Below, piece by piece: positions 21,117-31,955 of a stretch of DNA of 64,000 nt. The stretch covers positions 104,790,501 to 104,854,500 of the forward strand of contig NC_134137.1 of assembly GCF_033958435.1 (NCBI RefSeq). Reading direction: 5' to 3'. The position numbers and the translations under genes were made by a program. How positions within the stretch are numbered: position 1 is the stretch's first letter; each line of letters starts with the position of its first letter. The stretch comes from Carettochelys insculpta. Its lineage: Eukaryota > Chordata > Testudines > Carettochelyidae. The notes beneath the pieces were generated by a model. That model did no database searches. It saw only the letters and a list, made by a program, of their open reading frames with translations, and had not been told where the DNA came from.

Positions 21117-21435
21117 AAACAATGAAGTTATCAAAAAGAGCATCTTCATTGTTTGTTTTGCATAGGGAGGGGTTGTATGCATCAGGGTTTACAGGCCAGC
21201 CTACATCAAATGGGAGGCAGCTCCTTAATAGCAACAGACATGGCTGTAATTTCACACTCTGGTAATTCAGAAAGCTGTTTTTTAAAGTGTCTCTGATTAG
21301 CAGTGCCCCTTGCTGGGCTCTCCTTACTGCCTGGTCATCTGGCTGCCCATAATTAGTAGCCAGGTGCTTTACCTTGGCCCTGTAGCTTGGCATGAAATTA
21401 TCCCCCCTCACTCTCACACAGGGTCTGGAGCACAC
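21109..21435 (-). pseudogene. Possible Harbinger transposase C-terminal remnant
   Basis: A 108-codon minus-strand frame includes GQPDDQAVRRAQQGALLIR followed by DTLKN, resembling the extreme C-terminus of turtle-type Harbinger transposases ('QP..AAIR.A...G..IR..L...F'). The DDE core is not found. It overlaps the convergent plus-strand frame by 8 bp. The rest of the gene has been lost or lies in unrecognisable sequence at higher coordinates. Confidence 0.35.
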
Positions 21436-21539
21436 AGCAGGTTGTCACCATGAGGGGCATGTTTCTTTCACTGAGGCTCTGGAGTCAGAAGAGCCCCTAC
21501 ACAGAAGTCAGGAATGTAGGGTTTAATATGAAACTAGCC

Positions 21540-23865
21540 ATCAGATGAAGGCATATATATTAGGTTTGAAAAAATACCCATGCCTTATCCCTATTTATGG
21601 AGGATGTCATTGCTGCTCTGAACCCTGCAGGATAGCTCAAATAAGACTTTATCCTTATTGGTAAGTTTGGCTAATTTTCCAAGTATTTTGTTAACTGGGC
21701 AGCATCACTGGTGTCTCTGCTCTTGTACAAGCTCACTAAAGAAATCTTAATGAGGTCTTCCCTTTCTTGGGCCCAGAATTATTTAAATAAGTAGGAGTCT
21801 GGCTCAGCCTAAAAGAGCCAGGCCTTGAGAGCACTAAATATATTCAGGTTAGTCCTCTTGCTTCTGTAAATTGTTCGATTGCCAGCAGCACTCCCAGTGT
21901 GTTTCAGGAGAAGATTCACCCCTTGGAAGGGCAGATGGTAGTACTGTTCCTGCCCTGTTTCAAATATTATGTCAGAGGAAGCCACTTTATACTTGCTGGG
22001 CTGTCAGAGGCTGCCAAGGGGATATATTGAAACAGTGTCTGTTCACGGCTGTCTTGCACACTTCTTACCACCTACGTTTTGGCCTGAATTCACATTCCAC
22101 CACAGTAACTTCTTCACAGCAGACTTTTCATTACCCAGGGCCTGCACTATGCTGCATTTTGCTGGTTTAAATCCTAGCTCGCAAGCTAGCTAGCTAGCTT
22201 AGTACCTCTGTGTTGGTTATCTAGTGGACTCTTGTCATAAATAATATTTTGTAAAATGGTTAGAAATATATTTGTTTTCCATTAAGCTTATCTGTAACTT
22301 TTCAATAATAATTGTTAAGCAAAATGTTTAGGCTCATGGACCTAATTCTACTTTTGCTTTTATTAGTATTTTATGTTTCTGTTAAACTTTTCTCTAGAGG
22401 GTTTCTCAGGATCGTAAAGTTAGTTAAAGCCTGTTAAGCCTGCTGGCATGTAGGACAGCAGCAAAGGTCCTCCACTTCTGTCTGTCTGTGGTCATTTTCT
22501 CCAGGGTGTCCCAGTTGTAGTTCAAAGATCATAAAGGAAGTCTATAAAATTGTACTATTAAGAGAGTAAAGAGATAGAGCCCATCTGCCTACAGAAGCTG
22601 GTTACAGCTTCCTGACAGAGAAAATAGGAGATGTTTAAGAACAGTACACTTGATCTTTTTTCCCTCAAGAACTTACATATTCTGTTGTACCTCGGCCCAC
22701 AGCCTTCTCACATTTGCAAATTTGACCAAGAGCACCACATCTTAGGAACAGTGCCTCAACATCTCAGTGGCCAGAATTCTCATCTACACTCTCCTATTAA
22801 CTTGGTAACAGAAATCTGTTTCTCTGGGCCACCTGATGCCTTAAGTCTCCATGATCCAACATGTGGTAAAGGCCAGGGGCTATCTTTTCACATTATGGAG
22901 AAGTGTACCCTCATGAACCATATTCTTTGAAAACTCAGATGATTCACACTGATTTTCAAAACCCAGTTAAACACACTCAAGCTCTCCATGGACTTGCTGC
23001 AGAAAGTACTTACATATTCATCTCTGGTTCCCTCTCTGGCCTCTACTTTGACCTACAGCGTAATGCTACTCCTCTCTATGTCAGAACTTTTTCTCTGTAG
23101 CCCCTGTTGTCTGGAAAAATCTTTTTTTTTTTTTGTCAACTTCCTAACTTATTTCAAATCTCCATTGAAAATATATTTTCTATATTACTGAAACTTCAGC
23201 TTTTCTCCCGTTATTAATCTTGCTTATTTCATTGTTGTAGTCGTATTTAATTTTATCAAGCATCATAAAATACAGATGAAATGAAAAACTATCTGTATAA
23301 TAAATGTGTAGTGTTCTGGATAGATTACAAAAGAATTGTCAATGATAAACATAAATAACCAAAAGAAGTCAATGGGGTTGCAGAAAAGATGAATTTGTCT
23401 CTTTGTTCATTAATCTTATTTAAGCTTTTTTGGATACTTTGTACCAAGCCAATCTAAATCTTTTACAGCCAATTTACTTCTTTACACAATATATTCATCA
23501 GGGTAACTTATCAGCAAGGACAGTAAAATATAAATATTGGGTTTTTTTGAAAAATGAAGTTCACAACTTAAAAATATGACCCTTTTCATGGATGCTATAG
23601 ATGAGTGAGAAATTTGAAAAGCATCTACATTCAGGTAAGGAAGCTAGAAATGTGCAAATAATTTTACTAGCATTGATAGAGACATATCCTTCTAATTAAT
23701 GGGAAAAATCAAATCAAATTACCCCAGAAAGAGAAATTCCTTTGATTTTCTGTTATCTTGCTCTAATATTTGATTATCAAATTTCATTATACCACATGAA
23801 CAGGGTTATGCAAAAAAGAATTCATTCTGGATGAATTATTATTAGCGCAGCAGGTAAATAAGTTG
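21540..23865. other. Non-coding DNA, no feature recognised
   Basis: AT-rich sequence with only short open frames and a small (TAGC)n run near 22182-22200. I recognise no gene, RNA or clear transposon. Confidence 0.4.
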
Positions 23866-23868
23866 GGT

Positions 23869-23969
23869 TGGGATTTTCAAAGAAGCCTAAGGGAATAAGG
23901 CCCCCAAATCCCATTGAATTTCAATGGGATTTTGTGTCTTTACTCTGTTAGGCTCCTTTGAAAACCTCA
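23869..23969. repeat. Foldback element, 50-bp arms around one central base
   Basis: The left arm 23869-23918 starts 'ttgggattttcaaagaagcc' and ends 'cccattgaa'. It pairs with 23920-23969, whose reverse complement starts 'ctgaggttttcaaaggagcc', with several mismatches. The element resembles the short palindromic 'ggattttcaaaggagcctaa' repeat common in sauropsid DNA. It could form a hairpin if transcribed. Confidence 0.7.
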
Positions 23970-24649
23970 GCTTTCATAGATGAGTAGTCTAGACCTCAAG
24001 CATGTTGATGCGTTCGTGAAAGAACTAGATTATTATTGTTCTCTCACCCTTGCTCCAAACAAGCTTTCAATCCTGCCACTTTTCGGCAACTAGGAAGGCT
24101 GCACAGCACTTAGATCAAAGACTAAATAAAATTCAATTAGTCTTTATTTGCATTTACCTGGACCTTTGACTTCACTTTGCTCTTAGGCCCTGCTGCTCTC
24201 ACTGACGAAAGGAAAAGCTAAAAATTCAAATGGATTTTTACTTTCGCCTCAGTGCCACATGAACCATCAGCCCTGTCCTGCAATTTTTGAAACACATTGC
24301 ATGGCAAGACCTGAGGCAAACGTCAGCTGCAAAATATACTTTCCCTACCCATCTACATTTCATTATAGATAAAGTTTCTCTTTGCTGCTTAGCTTAGCTC
24401 TTTGTTGGCATAGATAAGTGCTCCATTTTTTAACAGAATACTTGTCTGTATATTTTTGCGTACTGCAAAACACTGGAATTAATGAGAGAACCACTTTCTG
24501 TATATCATGCTATAATCCAATTAGAGGAAGAGTGGTGCATGTGTGTGTATTAGGAACGCTAGTACTGTTGTGTTTAGCTGCAGCAATAGCGGTATCTGAC
24601 ATATACAGTGCTGCATGTCTTCACGCTCACAAATTGAAATCCTGGCCTC

Positions 24650-24830
24650 ATTGAAGTTAGTGACAAAGCTCCCATTGACTTCAACTGAGCCAGTGCCATT
24701 GACTTCAACTGAGCCAGGATTTCACCCACTGTTTCTAATGTGAACATAGGGCCTGATCCAGAACCGACTGAAGTTAATTGAAAGGGTCCCATTGACTTCA
24801 GTGAGCTTTGGATCAGATCCATAATGAATG
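24650..24830. repeat. 'cccattgacttcaatggg'-type interspersed repeat with a 21-bp duplication
   Basis: Contains 'cattgacttcaactgagcc' plus 'ag' twice (24673-24693 and 24697-24717), and later 'gggcctgatccagaacc' and 'cccattgacttcagtgagc', typical of a short interspersed sauropsid repeat. The family is not named with confidence. Confidence 0.45.
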
Positions 24831-25124
24831 TTTTTCACAGACTGAAACTATTATAGCAAATAAAAAAGGCCAAAATGTCCAAGGCTGCTTTGTGCGAAAT
24901 GATATGTTACATTAACGTTGGATTTGGCCTGGCATGAGAATATGACAAACACAATGAACATTATTGCCAGATTTATTTTTTATTTCATGATGCATTAAAT
25001 TTAATGTTTAATGAAAATGTGAAATTGATGGGGGGTTTTCTCTCAGGCATAACAAGGACAGGTGCAACACGAGCTTCTGGACGTGGGTTGCAAGATGCGT
25101 AATCGAAGCTCAAAGTCACACATG

Positions 25125-25450
25125 GCTGGTACTCAAGTCCAGGGAGGAGGGGGAGCGTCAAAGAGGGCAGTTGCCCTGGGGCCCAGCAATTCAAAGGGGC
25201 CTGGGTCTCCCAGTCACCATTACTACTATTGAAAGAGTGGTGGTGGCCAGGGCCCAGGGCCCTTTAAATCACTGCTAGAGCCCCACACCCACACGGCTCT
25301 GAGGGTAGGGAGGATCATGCGGCTGTGCCACCAGTGCTAAAGCCCACCCCTTTCCAGGAGCACGGATCCCCTTCTGTCTGAAGCCCCCGACCCTTTCAGG
25401 AGCATGGAGCCAGTCCCTCCCCCAAGGATACCTTGCCGAAGGGCCTGCAG
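25125..25450. repeat. GC-richer unclassified interspersed repeat
   Basis: A GC-rich patch in AT-rich DNA beginning near 'ggtactcaagtccagggagg', with 'gccctggggcccagcaattc'. Composition and sharp edges suggest a transposon fragment, but no terminal repeats or coding region are visible. Confidence 0.35.
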
Positions 25451-25699
25451 AGGTTGTTGGCTCCTCTCACGTTATTAGAACAATCTTAGAAAGTCTAAAA
25501 TCACAGCTGACAATTTCCTGATTCAAGAAGTGTTGCATTCAACATGGGAGAAATCCATACCAGCTTTCATCTTGACAGATGAAAAGGAGCTGAACACAGA
25601 ACTGAAAATGAATGATAGCTTTAGATATAGGTGATCATGATTTGATCTTTGTGTTTTAAAAGGTCCAGTTTCACAAGCTGAAAACAATTATAAGCCAAA

Positions 25700-26778
25700 T
25701 CAACTGGATGGAAGAATTGAATCAGAAAAACGGGAATCATAATAATTTAAAAACACCTTCCCAGCTGCTCCCAAAGCCACATTAAGGAAGTTAAGCCATA
25801 TTAGGCTAGGGTTCAGGGCTCCTATATAGGACTTCTTAAGGCAAGGGAGCAGAGGGTAAGCAGGATCACCCAGTATTACGATAAGCATCTCCACATTGCC
25901 AATCTGGATTTTCCAGTCCGGGGAACAAAGTTCCATCCACTAGCTTTCTGTACAGTCCAGAATTTCTGAAGATGCCTGTTGTGAACCCTCCCTGACCATC
26001 CCATATTGATGTCAGAGAAATGACCTTTGTGATCTACCAATGCCTGCAATACCATGCAGAAGTATCACTCTCGGTTTATGTACTCACAGGCCAGGTGTTC
26101 CGGGGCCATGATGGGGATTTGTGGGCCATCTATTGCCCCACTGCAGTTAGGAAACCCCATGTCAGCAAAGCCATCCACTATGGCCTCTACATCTCCCAGG
26201 ATCACGTTCTTCCTGAGGAGACACCAACAGATCGCATGAGTGACCTGAATCACCAAGGACCCCACCGTAGATCTGCCCACCCCAAATTGATTAGCCACTG
26301 ACCAATAACTGTTGGGCATTGGAGACTTCCACAGGATGATTGCCACTTGCTTCTGAACTTTTAAAGCCAGCTTCATCCTTATGTTGTTTCGTCTCAGTGC
26401 GGGGGCCAGCACATCACAAGCTTCCATAAAAGTGGACTTGCACATTCGAAAGTTCTGCACCCACTGCTTGTCATCTCAGGACTCCAAAACAATGTGGTCC
26501 CACCAGTGTGTGCAGGTCTCACGAGTCCAAACCCGACGTTCCACTGTCGGCAATGCATTCAGGGCAGCCAGCATTCCTGACTTCTTGGACGGCAGTTGAA
26601 AGATTTGCTCTTCAAAACCATCATCATCATCATTATACTGAAACATCACTGTGCTTTGTAATAGAAAGCAAAATTGCGTGACAATCTGTGAAGCTGCCAC
26701 AACTGTGTGTGCAATGACTTGAAACCATTGGGGATCCACACTTGCATTAGCACTGTGCCAGAGAAAATGCTGGGCCAA
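25700..26778 (-). pseudogene. Harbinger transposase pseudogene (HARBI1-like)
   Basis: Read on the minus strand the gene is collinear with PIF/Harbinger transposases. An N-terminal part contains RRVWTRETCTHWWDHIVLE. Next come NFRMCKSTFMEACDVLAPAL and a helix-turn-helix-like FGVGRSTVGSLV. The first catalytic Asp lies in SGAIDGPQIPI, followed by EYINR. The second lies in VILGDPAYPLLPCLKK, in another frame. The third acidic residue region (AFGRLK-type) is not found. In-frame TGA stops occur at 26476-26478 (where a Trp is expected) and at 26065-26067, and at least one frameshift lies between about 25,870 and 26,060. The enzyme would cut and paste its element at TWA targets; this copy is dead. A terminus-like 'ggctgcagctacacctcg' (complement) lies near 27,093. 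Confidence 0.85.
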
Positions 26779-27164
26779 ATGGTGTGATCTTCAGTTTGTT
26801 TTCGTCCGATTACTGGGTGCTCTCAACTCTGAAAAAGTGCTTTTCATTCTGGGATTCTGTCATGAAACCCCCACAAGCAAGCAGGGCTAAGGCACTGTGG
26901 GATAGGTAACCATAATGCGCTGCTCATTCAGTCGAACTTCAATAATGCAATGGGGACACAGAAACTCAACATGGAGAAACAGTGGCTCAAATTTCTAGAA
27001 GGTTTGTAGACACTTAAATTCGAATTCATAAGAATGAGATTAAAAATTCTAATTTAGTAAATGTCGAATTTATCTCGAGGTGTAGCTGCAGCCATTGATA
27101 TTGGGTAACGTAATAAAGCAGCAGCTGGGACTCCGTTAATGAAGAATGAAAGGAAGGCAATATA

Positions 27165-27460
27165 ATGAGTAACAATCAACATGGGTTTATGGAAGATACC
27201 TCCCAAGATGTTCTTCAGGCAGCCTCTGGCAAAGCAGGGAAAACATGGTGGATGAGGAAGAGGAAGAGGATGACGATGGTCAGCAGTCGACAGCCAGGAA
27301 CTTTTTTAAACTTTATATCTTGTCTCCCATTTGACAGCTGGATCCGGATGGCGGGGAAGGCACCTCTGGTGAGTTCTCATTTTAATCATGCTACAAGTGG
27401 GTTACGGCATTTGGGTGATCTGTGGGGGTACTGCACCTACACACTCTGGACCCCTTGAAC
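27165..27460 (+). pseudogene. Possible degraded Harbinger accessory-gene fragment
   Basis: The plus strand can be read as an acidic stretch (VVDEEEEEDDDGQQ), then, after an intron-like 'tcccatttgacag', LDPDGGEGTSG. Acidic tails of this type occur in Myb/SANT-like proteins of Harbinger elements. The frame is broken and the match is short, and the fragment lies just outside the terminus-like sequence of the neighbouring transposase copy. It could belong to a different insertion or be coincidental. Confidence 0.3.
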
Positions 27461-27599
27461 CAACTTAACATGTCTGCAGATGGAATGTCAGTCCTCCATG
27501 CACATCCCTGTAAAGCTTTGTAATCCTTTTCATGAGGAGTTTCTGGTGAGGCCTGCCTTATTCCGACCTTCATGCTAGGGCACTTTCCATGCCAAGCCA

Positions 27600-28100
27600 G
27601 CAGTTATTAATCATTTTCAAGTTGTATTGGCAAAGGAGTGATGGGATATAGTTAGTCTTGGCATAAAGCATTTGACTTGGCACCTCATGACATTTGGATT
27701 TTAAAAAATGGAATTAGTATCAGGTTTAAAATAACAACAACAGTGTAGGGCAGGGCACACACTAAGAGGCCTCAGTGCCCACACTATGGTCCTTCCCCTG
27801 CTCTGCCGGTGTCCCTCCCAAGGCCCCTCCTCTGATTGTCTTCTGCCATGCCCTCAAGGCTCTGCACACCACCTGCTCCTCTCTGCCCCTCCTCCCCTTA
27901 GCTCTGCTTCCTCCTCTCTGCTCACTCTTCTCTTGGACCAGTGTTGGGTAGGGTCTTGTAGCAAAGCATGAGTGGGGCCTCAGGGGGAATGTACCAAGCA
28001 CTGGCAGAGAGCGAGGGGCAGGGCCATGGTCTGCACACCAAGGCCCACATAAGATCAATTTGGCCTTGAATAGAACAATATAAAATTAACATGCTACACG
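27600..28100. other. Non-coding gap, no feature recognised
   Basis: Mixed-composition DNA with a pyrimidine-rich stretch (27,780-27,930). No repeat family or gene is recognised. Confidence 0.35.
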
Positions 28101-28103
28101 TTA

Positions 28104-28300
28104 GATAAGAACAGCCATACTGGGTGAGACCAATGGTCCATCTAGCCCAATATCCTGTCTTCCAACAGTGGCCAATTTGAGGTGCTTCAGAGGAAATGAG
28201 CAAAACTGGTAATCATAAGGTGATCCATCCCTGGTCAACCATTCTCAGCTTCCGGCAAACAGGCTGAGGACAGCATCCCTAAAAGCTGATAGCTTTCACA
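28104..28300 (+). mobile_element. CR1/L3-type retroposon 3' fragment
   Basis: Contains 'agaacagccatactgggtga', 'caatggtccatctagcccaa', 'tatcctgtcttccaacagtg' and 'ggtgatccatccctgg', a widespread sauropsid LINE-derived repeat. Only the 3'-type segment is present. A second, poorer copy is at 58.63-58.78 kb. The subfamily is not assigned. Confidence 0.6.
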
Positions 28301-28338
28301 AAGCAACTGTAAACAGAGAATAATCACATGTAACATTA

Positions 28339-29049
28339 GCCGTGTCTACACGTGCACGCTACTTCGAAGTAGCGGCACTAACTTCGAAATAGCGCCCGTC
28401 ACGGCTACACACGTCGGGCGCTATTTCGAAGTTAACTTCGACGTTAGGCGGCGAGACGTCAAAGTCACTATCCTCATCAGGAGATGGGGATAGCGCCCTA
28501 CTTCGACGTTCAACATCGAAGTAGGGACCGTGTAGTCATTGCGCGTCCCGCAACTTTGAAATAGCGGGGTCCGCCATGGCGGCCATCAGCTGAGGGCTTG
28601 AGAGACGCTCTCTCTCCAGCCCCTGCGGGGCTCTATGGTCACCGTGGGCAGCAGCCCTTAGCCCAGGGCTTCTGGCTGCTGCTGCTGCAGCTGGGGATCC
28701 ATGCTGCAGGCACAGGGTCTGCAACCAGTTGTCAGCTCTGTGGATCTTGTGGTGTTTAGTGCAACTGTGTCTGGGAGGGGCCCTTTAAGGGAGCGGCTTG
28801 CTGTTGAGTCCGCCCTGTGACCCTGTCTGCAGCTGTTCCTGGCACCCTTATTTCGGTGTGCGCTACTTTGGCGTGTAGACGTTCCCTCACAGCGCCTATT
28901 TCGATGTGGTGCTGCGCAACGTCGAAGTTGAACATCGACGTTGCCAGCCCTGGAGGACGTGTAGACGTTATTCATCGAAATAGCCTATTTCGATGTTGCT
29001 ACATCGAAATAAGCTACTTCGATGTAGGCTTCACGTGTAGACGTAGCCA
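28339..29049. mobile_element. Harbinger-type non-autonomous element, 711 bp, TTA flanks
   Basis: The left end 'gccgtgtctacacgtgcacg' pairs with the reverse complement of the right end, 'ggctacgtctacacgtgaag'. TTA lies on both sides (28336-28338, 29050-29052), within a CATTA direct repeat. The interior is packed with TTCGAAGT, ATTTCGAA and ATCGAAAT motifs in both orientations near the ends, and a unique-looking GC-rich middle. It lacks an open frame with any transposase motif. The target duplication and termini place it with PIF/Harbinger elements. Confidence 0.8.
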
Positions 29050-29333
29050 TTATGACCAAGAGGGAAAATGTGATCCTTGGGTGCACAAACAAAGAAATTT
29101 TGAATAGGAACAGAGAGGTTATTTTCTCTCTTTTTTGGCACTGGTGACCACTGCTGGATCATTGTGTCTAATTGTGATGACTGCAATACTGACGAGCCAT
29201 AAGAATGATGAAGCAATTAAAAAACCTGCCATGTTGTGATAGACTCAAGGAGCTCAGTCTATGTAGCTTAATGAAGAGAAGGTTGGGGTGACATGATTAG
29301 TCTTAAAGTACCTACAAGGAAAACAAACATTTC

Positions 29334-30135
29334 ATAGAATCATAGACCACTGGGACTGGAAGGGACCTCGAGAGGCCATGGAGTCCAGTCCCCTGCCCCA
29401 ATGGCAGGACCAAGCACTGTCTAAACCATCCCTGATAGACATCTATCTAACCTGTTCTTAAATATCTCCAGCAATGGAGATTTCACAACCTCCCTTGGCA
29501 ATTTATTCCACTGTTTGACAACCCTGGCAGTTAGGAACTTTTTCCTAATGTCCAACCTAAACCTCCCTTGCTGCAGTTTAAGTCCATTGCCTGTTGTTCT
29601 ATTCTCAGAGGCCAAGAAGAACAAGTTTTCTCCTTCCTCCTTATGACTCCCTTTTAGATACCTGAAAACCGCTATCATGTCGCCCCTCAACCTTCTCTTT
29701 TCCAAACTAAACAAGCCTAATTCTTTCAGCCTTCCTTCATAGGTCACGTTCTCTAGACCTTTAATCATTCTTGTCGCTCTTTTCTGGACCCTCTCTAATT
29801 TCTCCACATCTTTCTTGAACTGCAGTGCCCAGAACTGGACACAATACTCCAGCTGAGGCCTAACCCGCGCAGAGCAGAGCGGGAGAATGACTTCTCGCGT
29901 CTTGTTCACAACACACCTGTTAATGCATCCCAGAATCACGTTTGCTTTTTTTACAACAGCATCACACTGTTGACTCATATTTAGCTTGTGGTCCACTATA
30001 ACCCCTAGAGCCCTTTCTGCTGTAGTCATTCCTAGACAGTCTCTCCCCATTCTGTATGTGTGACACTGATTGCTCCTTCCCAAGTGGAGCACTTTGCATT
30101 TGTCCTTATTAAACTTCATCCTGTTTACCTCAGAC
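29334..30135 (-). mobile_element. Younger CR1 LINE, 5'-truncated, with target duplication
   Basis: On the minus strand the 802-bp insertion ends in the CR1-type 3' tail 'gattctatg' (plus: 'catagaatcatag'). It is bounded by CATTTC at 29328-29333 and 30136-30141, which I read as the target-site duplication. It interrupts an older plus-strand LINE. 5' truncation is normal for CR1, which inserts by target-primed reverse transcription. It contains one long open frame (next entry). A second minus-strand CR1 tail lies at 48.8 kb. Confidence 0.8.
29421..30119 (-). CDS. CR1 ORF2 C-terminal part of reverse transcriptase polyprotein, uninterrupted
   Basis: 232 codons from an internal Met; the frame is also open back to the insertion edge. 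It shows the CR1 ORF2 C-terminal pattern: KFNKDKCKVLHLG, ERALGVIVDHKLNMSQQCD, a VKKANVILGCI segment, RPQLEYCVQFW, a DVEKLERVQKRATRMIKGL basic helix, then RLKELGLFSLEKRRLRGD and WNKLPREVV. The catalytic palm (YADD-type) lies upstream of the truncation, so it could not act alone. Absence of stops over about 700 bp suggests a comparatively recent insertion. It is a fragment of a selfish-element gene, not a host gene. Confidence 0.85.
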   Translation of the reverse strand: MKFNKDKCKVLHLGRSNQCHTYRMGRDCLGMTTAERALGVIVDHKLNMSQQCDAVVKKANVILGCINRCVVNKTREVILPLCSARVRPQLEYCVQFWALQFKKDVEKLERVQKRATRMIKGLENVTYEGRLKELGLFSLEKRRLRGDMIAVFRYLKGSHKEEGENLFFLASENRTTGNGLKLQQGRFRLDIRKKFLTARVVKQWNKLPREVVKSPLLEIFKNRLDRCLSGMV

Positions 30136-30630
30136 CATTTCTGATAATGGACTCTTCAATCTAGCAAATAAAGTATAACATAGGCCAATGACTAGACGTT
30201 AAAGCTAGACAAATTCAGGCTAGAAATAAGGCGTAATTTTTTAACAGTGACGATAATTAACTATTGGAACAATTCACCAGGGATCATGATAAATTCTCCA
30301 GGACTGGTAATTTTTGAATCAAGATTGTCTATTTTTCTAAAAACCACACTCTCAAAATTGTTTTGGGCAAGTTCTCTGGCCTGTAATTTAGAAGAAGTCA
30401 GGTTGGATTATCACAATAGTCCCTTTTGCTTTATAATCTATGAATTAGATCTCTCAGCACAATCCGTTAAAGTCAGCAAGAAGACCTCCATCGACTTTAG
30501 TGGGCTTTGGATCAGGCTCTAAATTAAAAGTGAAGACAATTTTTGTACGACCTCATTTACTCTTGAACTCAGGTCCCCAGAAATAGAAGACCCATTTATT
30601 AAACCACATTATGAATCATCTCTTTTTATG

Positions 30631-30785
30631 TATCAGAGGGGTAGCCATGTTAGTCTGGATCTGTAACAGCAACGAATGTTCCTGTGGCACTATATAGACT
30701 AACAGAAAAGTTTTGAGCATGAGCTTTCGTGAGCACAGACTCACTTCATCAGATGATGGCAGTATCTGTTTAGTGGAATAATTGG
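30631..30785 (-). mobile_element. Penelope-like element 3' end with canonical hammerhead core
   Basis: Read on the minus strand: core at 30725-30752 (CTGATGA, a GTGAG/CTCAC stem, GAAA), then 'gctcatgctcaaaac', 'ctgttagtctatatagtgcc' and the tail 'gatccagactaacatggct'. The stem differs from the copies at 32.0 and 35.5 kb (GTGGG/CCCAC) in a compensated way (G-C to A-T pairing kept), so the hairpin is preserved. 5'-truncated, non-coding. Confidence 0.75.
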
Positions 30786-31408
30786 TTGTTTTAAAGATAA
30801 CTATAGTGGGGGGTCTATCGGAAGGCAATGGCTTTTGGTGTATAATTCCTGTTAACACTAGAGGCAATGAAAGCACATAAATCCTTTTTAGAATGGGAGA
30901 ACAGAGGCCTTTGAGTGTGTATGCTACATAGATTAGAGCGATCCCTTCACACAGTAACACGTTTATAGATGTTTTTTATATTTTAGAGGAAGAGATAAGT
31001 TTCACACAAGGGTTTTTCCTTTTTCATTTATTTTCTTTTCTTTTTAAACCTCAAAGTATAGATGCAGTTAGTATATTTTTGGCTTGCAGCACACACAAAT
31101 TTATGATAAAACAATAAATTAAAGTAGCCAGGTTTCCTTCAGGCATTCAGACTTTCATTTAATCAGAAGAGAAAGTTGTAACAATTGTGGAATATTAAGT
31201 AAAAGTCAGCTATCATGTGCATGTGATTACTTATGTGAGCACATAGCTATACAAATACCTGACTACTAGTGTCATCCTTAAAAATTACGCAGGTGATTCC
31301 AGCTAACTTAGTGAAAGATCGTTGCAGTAGCTATCTATGCAAGACTGAACATGATGGGGAATCTTGCATATTTCCCTGACAGTACAAAATGCATTGAAAC
31401 GATAGCCT
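30786..31408. other. Non-coding AT-rich gap
   Basis: No gene or repeat family recognised. Short open frames only. Confidence 0.4.
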
Positions 31409-31411
31409 TTA

Positions 31412-31850
31412 GCTGGGTCTACACTACAAAGTTCTGTCTACAGACGTCACTGTTGACAGGATTTTGCCAAGAGAGCCTCTGTCTACAGAACATGTCCACA
31501 CTTAATCCAGGCTCCCCCTGTCGACACCCTCTGTCCATAGAGAGAGGCCAGACTGCCCAGCCTTCTGTTGACAGAACAGCCAATCGGAAGCTCTGCAAAC
31601 AGGGCTACCAGGTGAACCAGAAGCCTTCTCTGTCGACAGAGGGCCCCCAGACCATCTACACTATTTTTCTGTCTACAGAATCTATCTACAGAGATGCTAT
31701 GCCTCAAACTTTTAAGACATAACTCTGCTGGGAAAAAGATTGTGTACTGTTCACAGATTCTAGACAGAACCCATTTGTCGTGTAGATGCTCACTAGTTTT
31801 GTCAACAGAAGGCTTCTTCAGTAGACAAAACTTTGTAGTGTAGACCCAGC
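31412..31850. mobile_element. Harbinger-type MITE with near-perfect 27-bp terminal repeats
   Basis: The left terminus GCTGGGTCTACACTACAAAG (then TTCTGTC) and the reverse complement of the right terminus are identical over 27 positions except one (TTTTGTC). Palindromic 'ctgtcgacagag' and 'ttctgttgacagaac' motifs fill the interior. TTA precedes the left end (31409-31411) but is not seen on the right. The well-preserved termini suggest a relatively young copy. Confidence 0.75.
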
Positions 31851-31955
31851 AACAGTGTGTCTGTGTAGACATAATTATTCTAAAATCATATGAGATCAGT
31901 ACAAATGATACCTTATTTCTGAAGACATTTGTAGCTAAACTTAGGGAAAAACTAT

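Larger units (their letters stand above)
29090..30470 (+). mobile_element. Old CR1/L3 LINE fragment (plus), split by a younger CR1
   Basis: The left part (about 29,145-29,333) includes 'ggagctcagtctatgtagc' and 'agtacctacaaggaaaac'. The right part (30,141-30,450) continues with 'ctgataatggactcttcaat', 'agacaaattcaggctagaaa', and the 3' end 'gattatcacaatagtccctt'. The two parts read as one LINE 3' region when the intervening minus-strand insertion is ignored. Coding frames are decayed. Confidence 0.7.
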
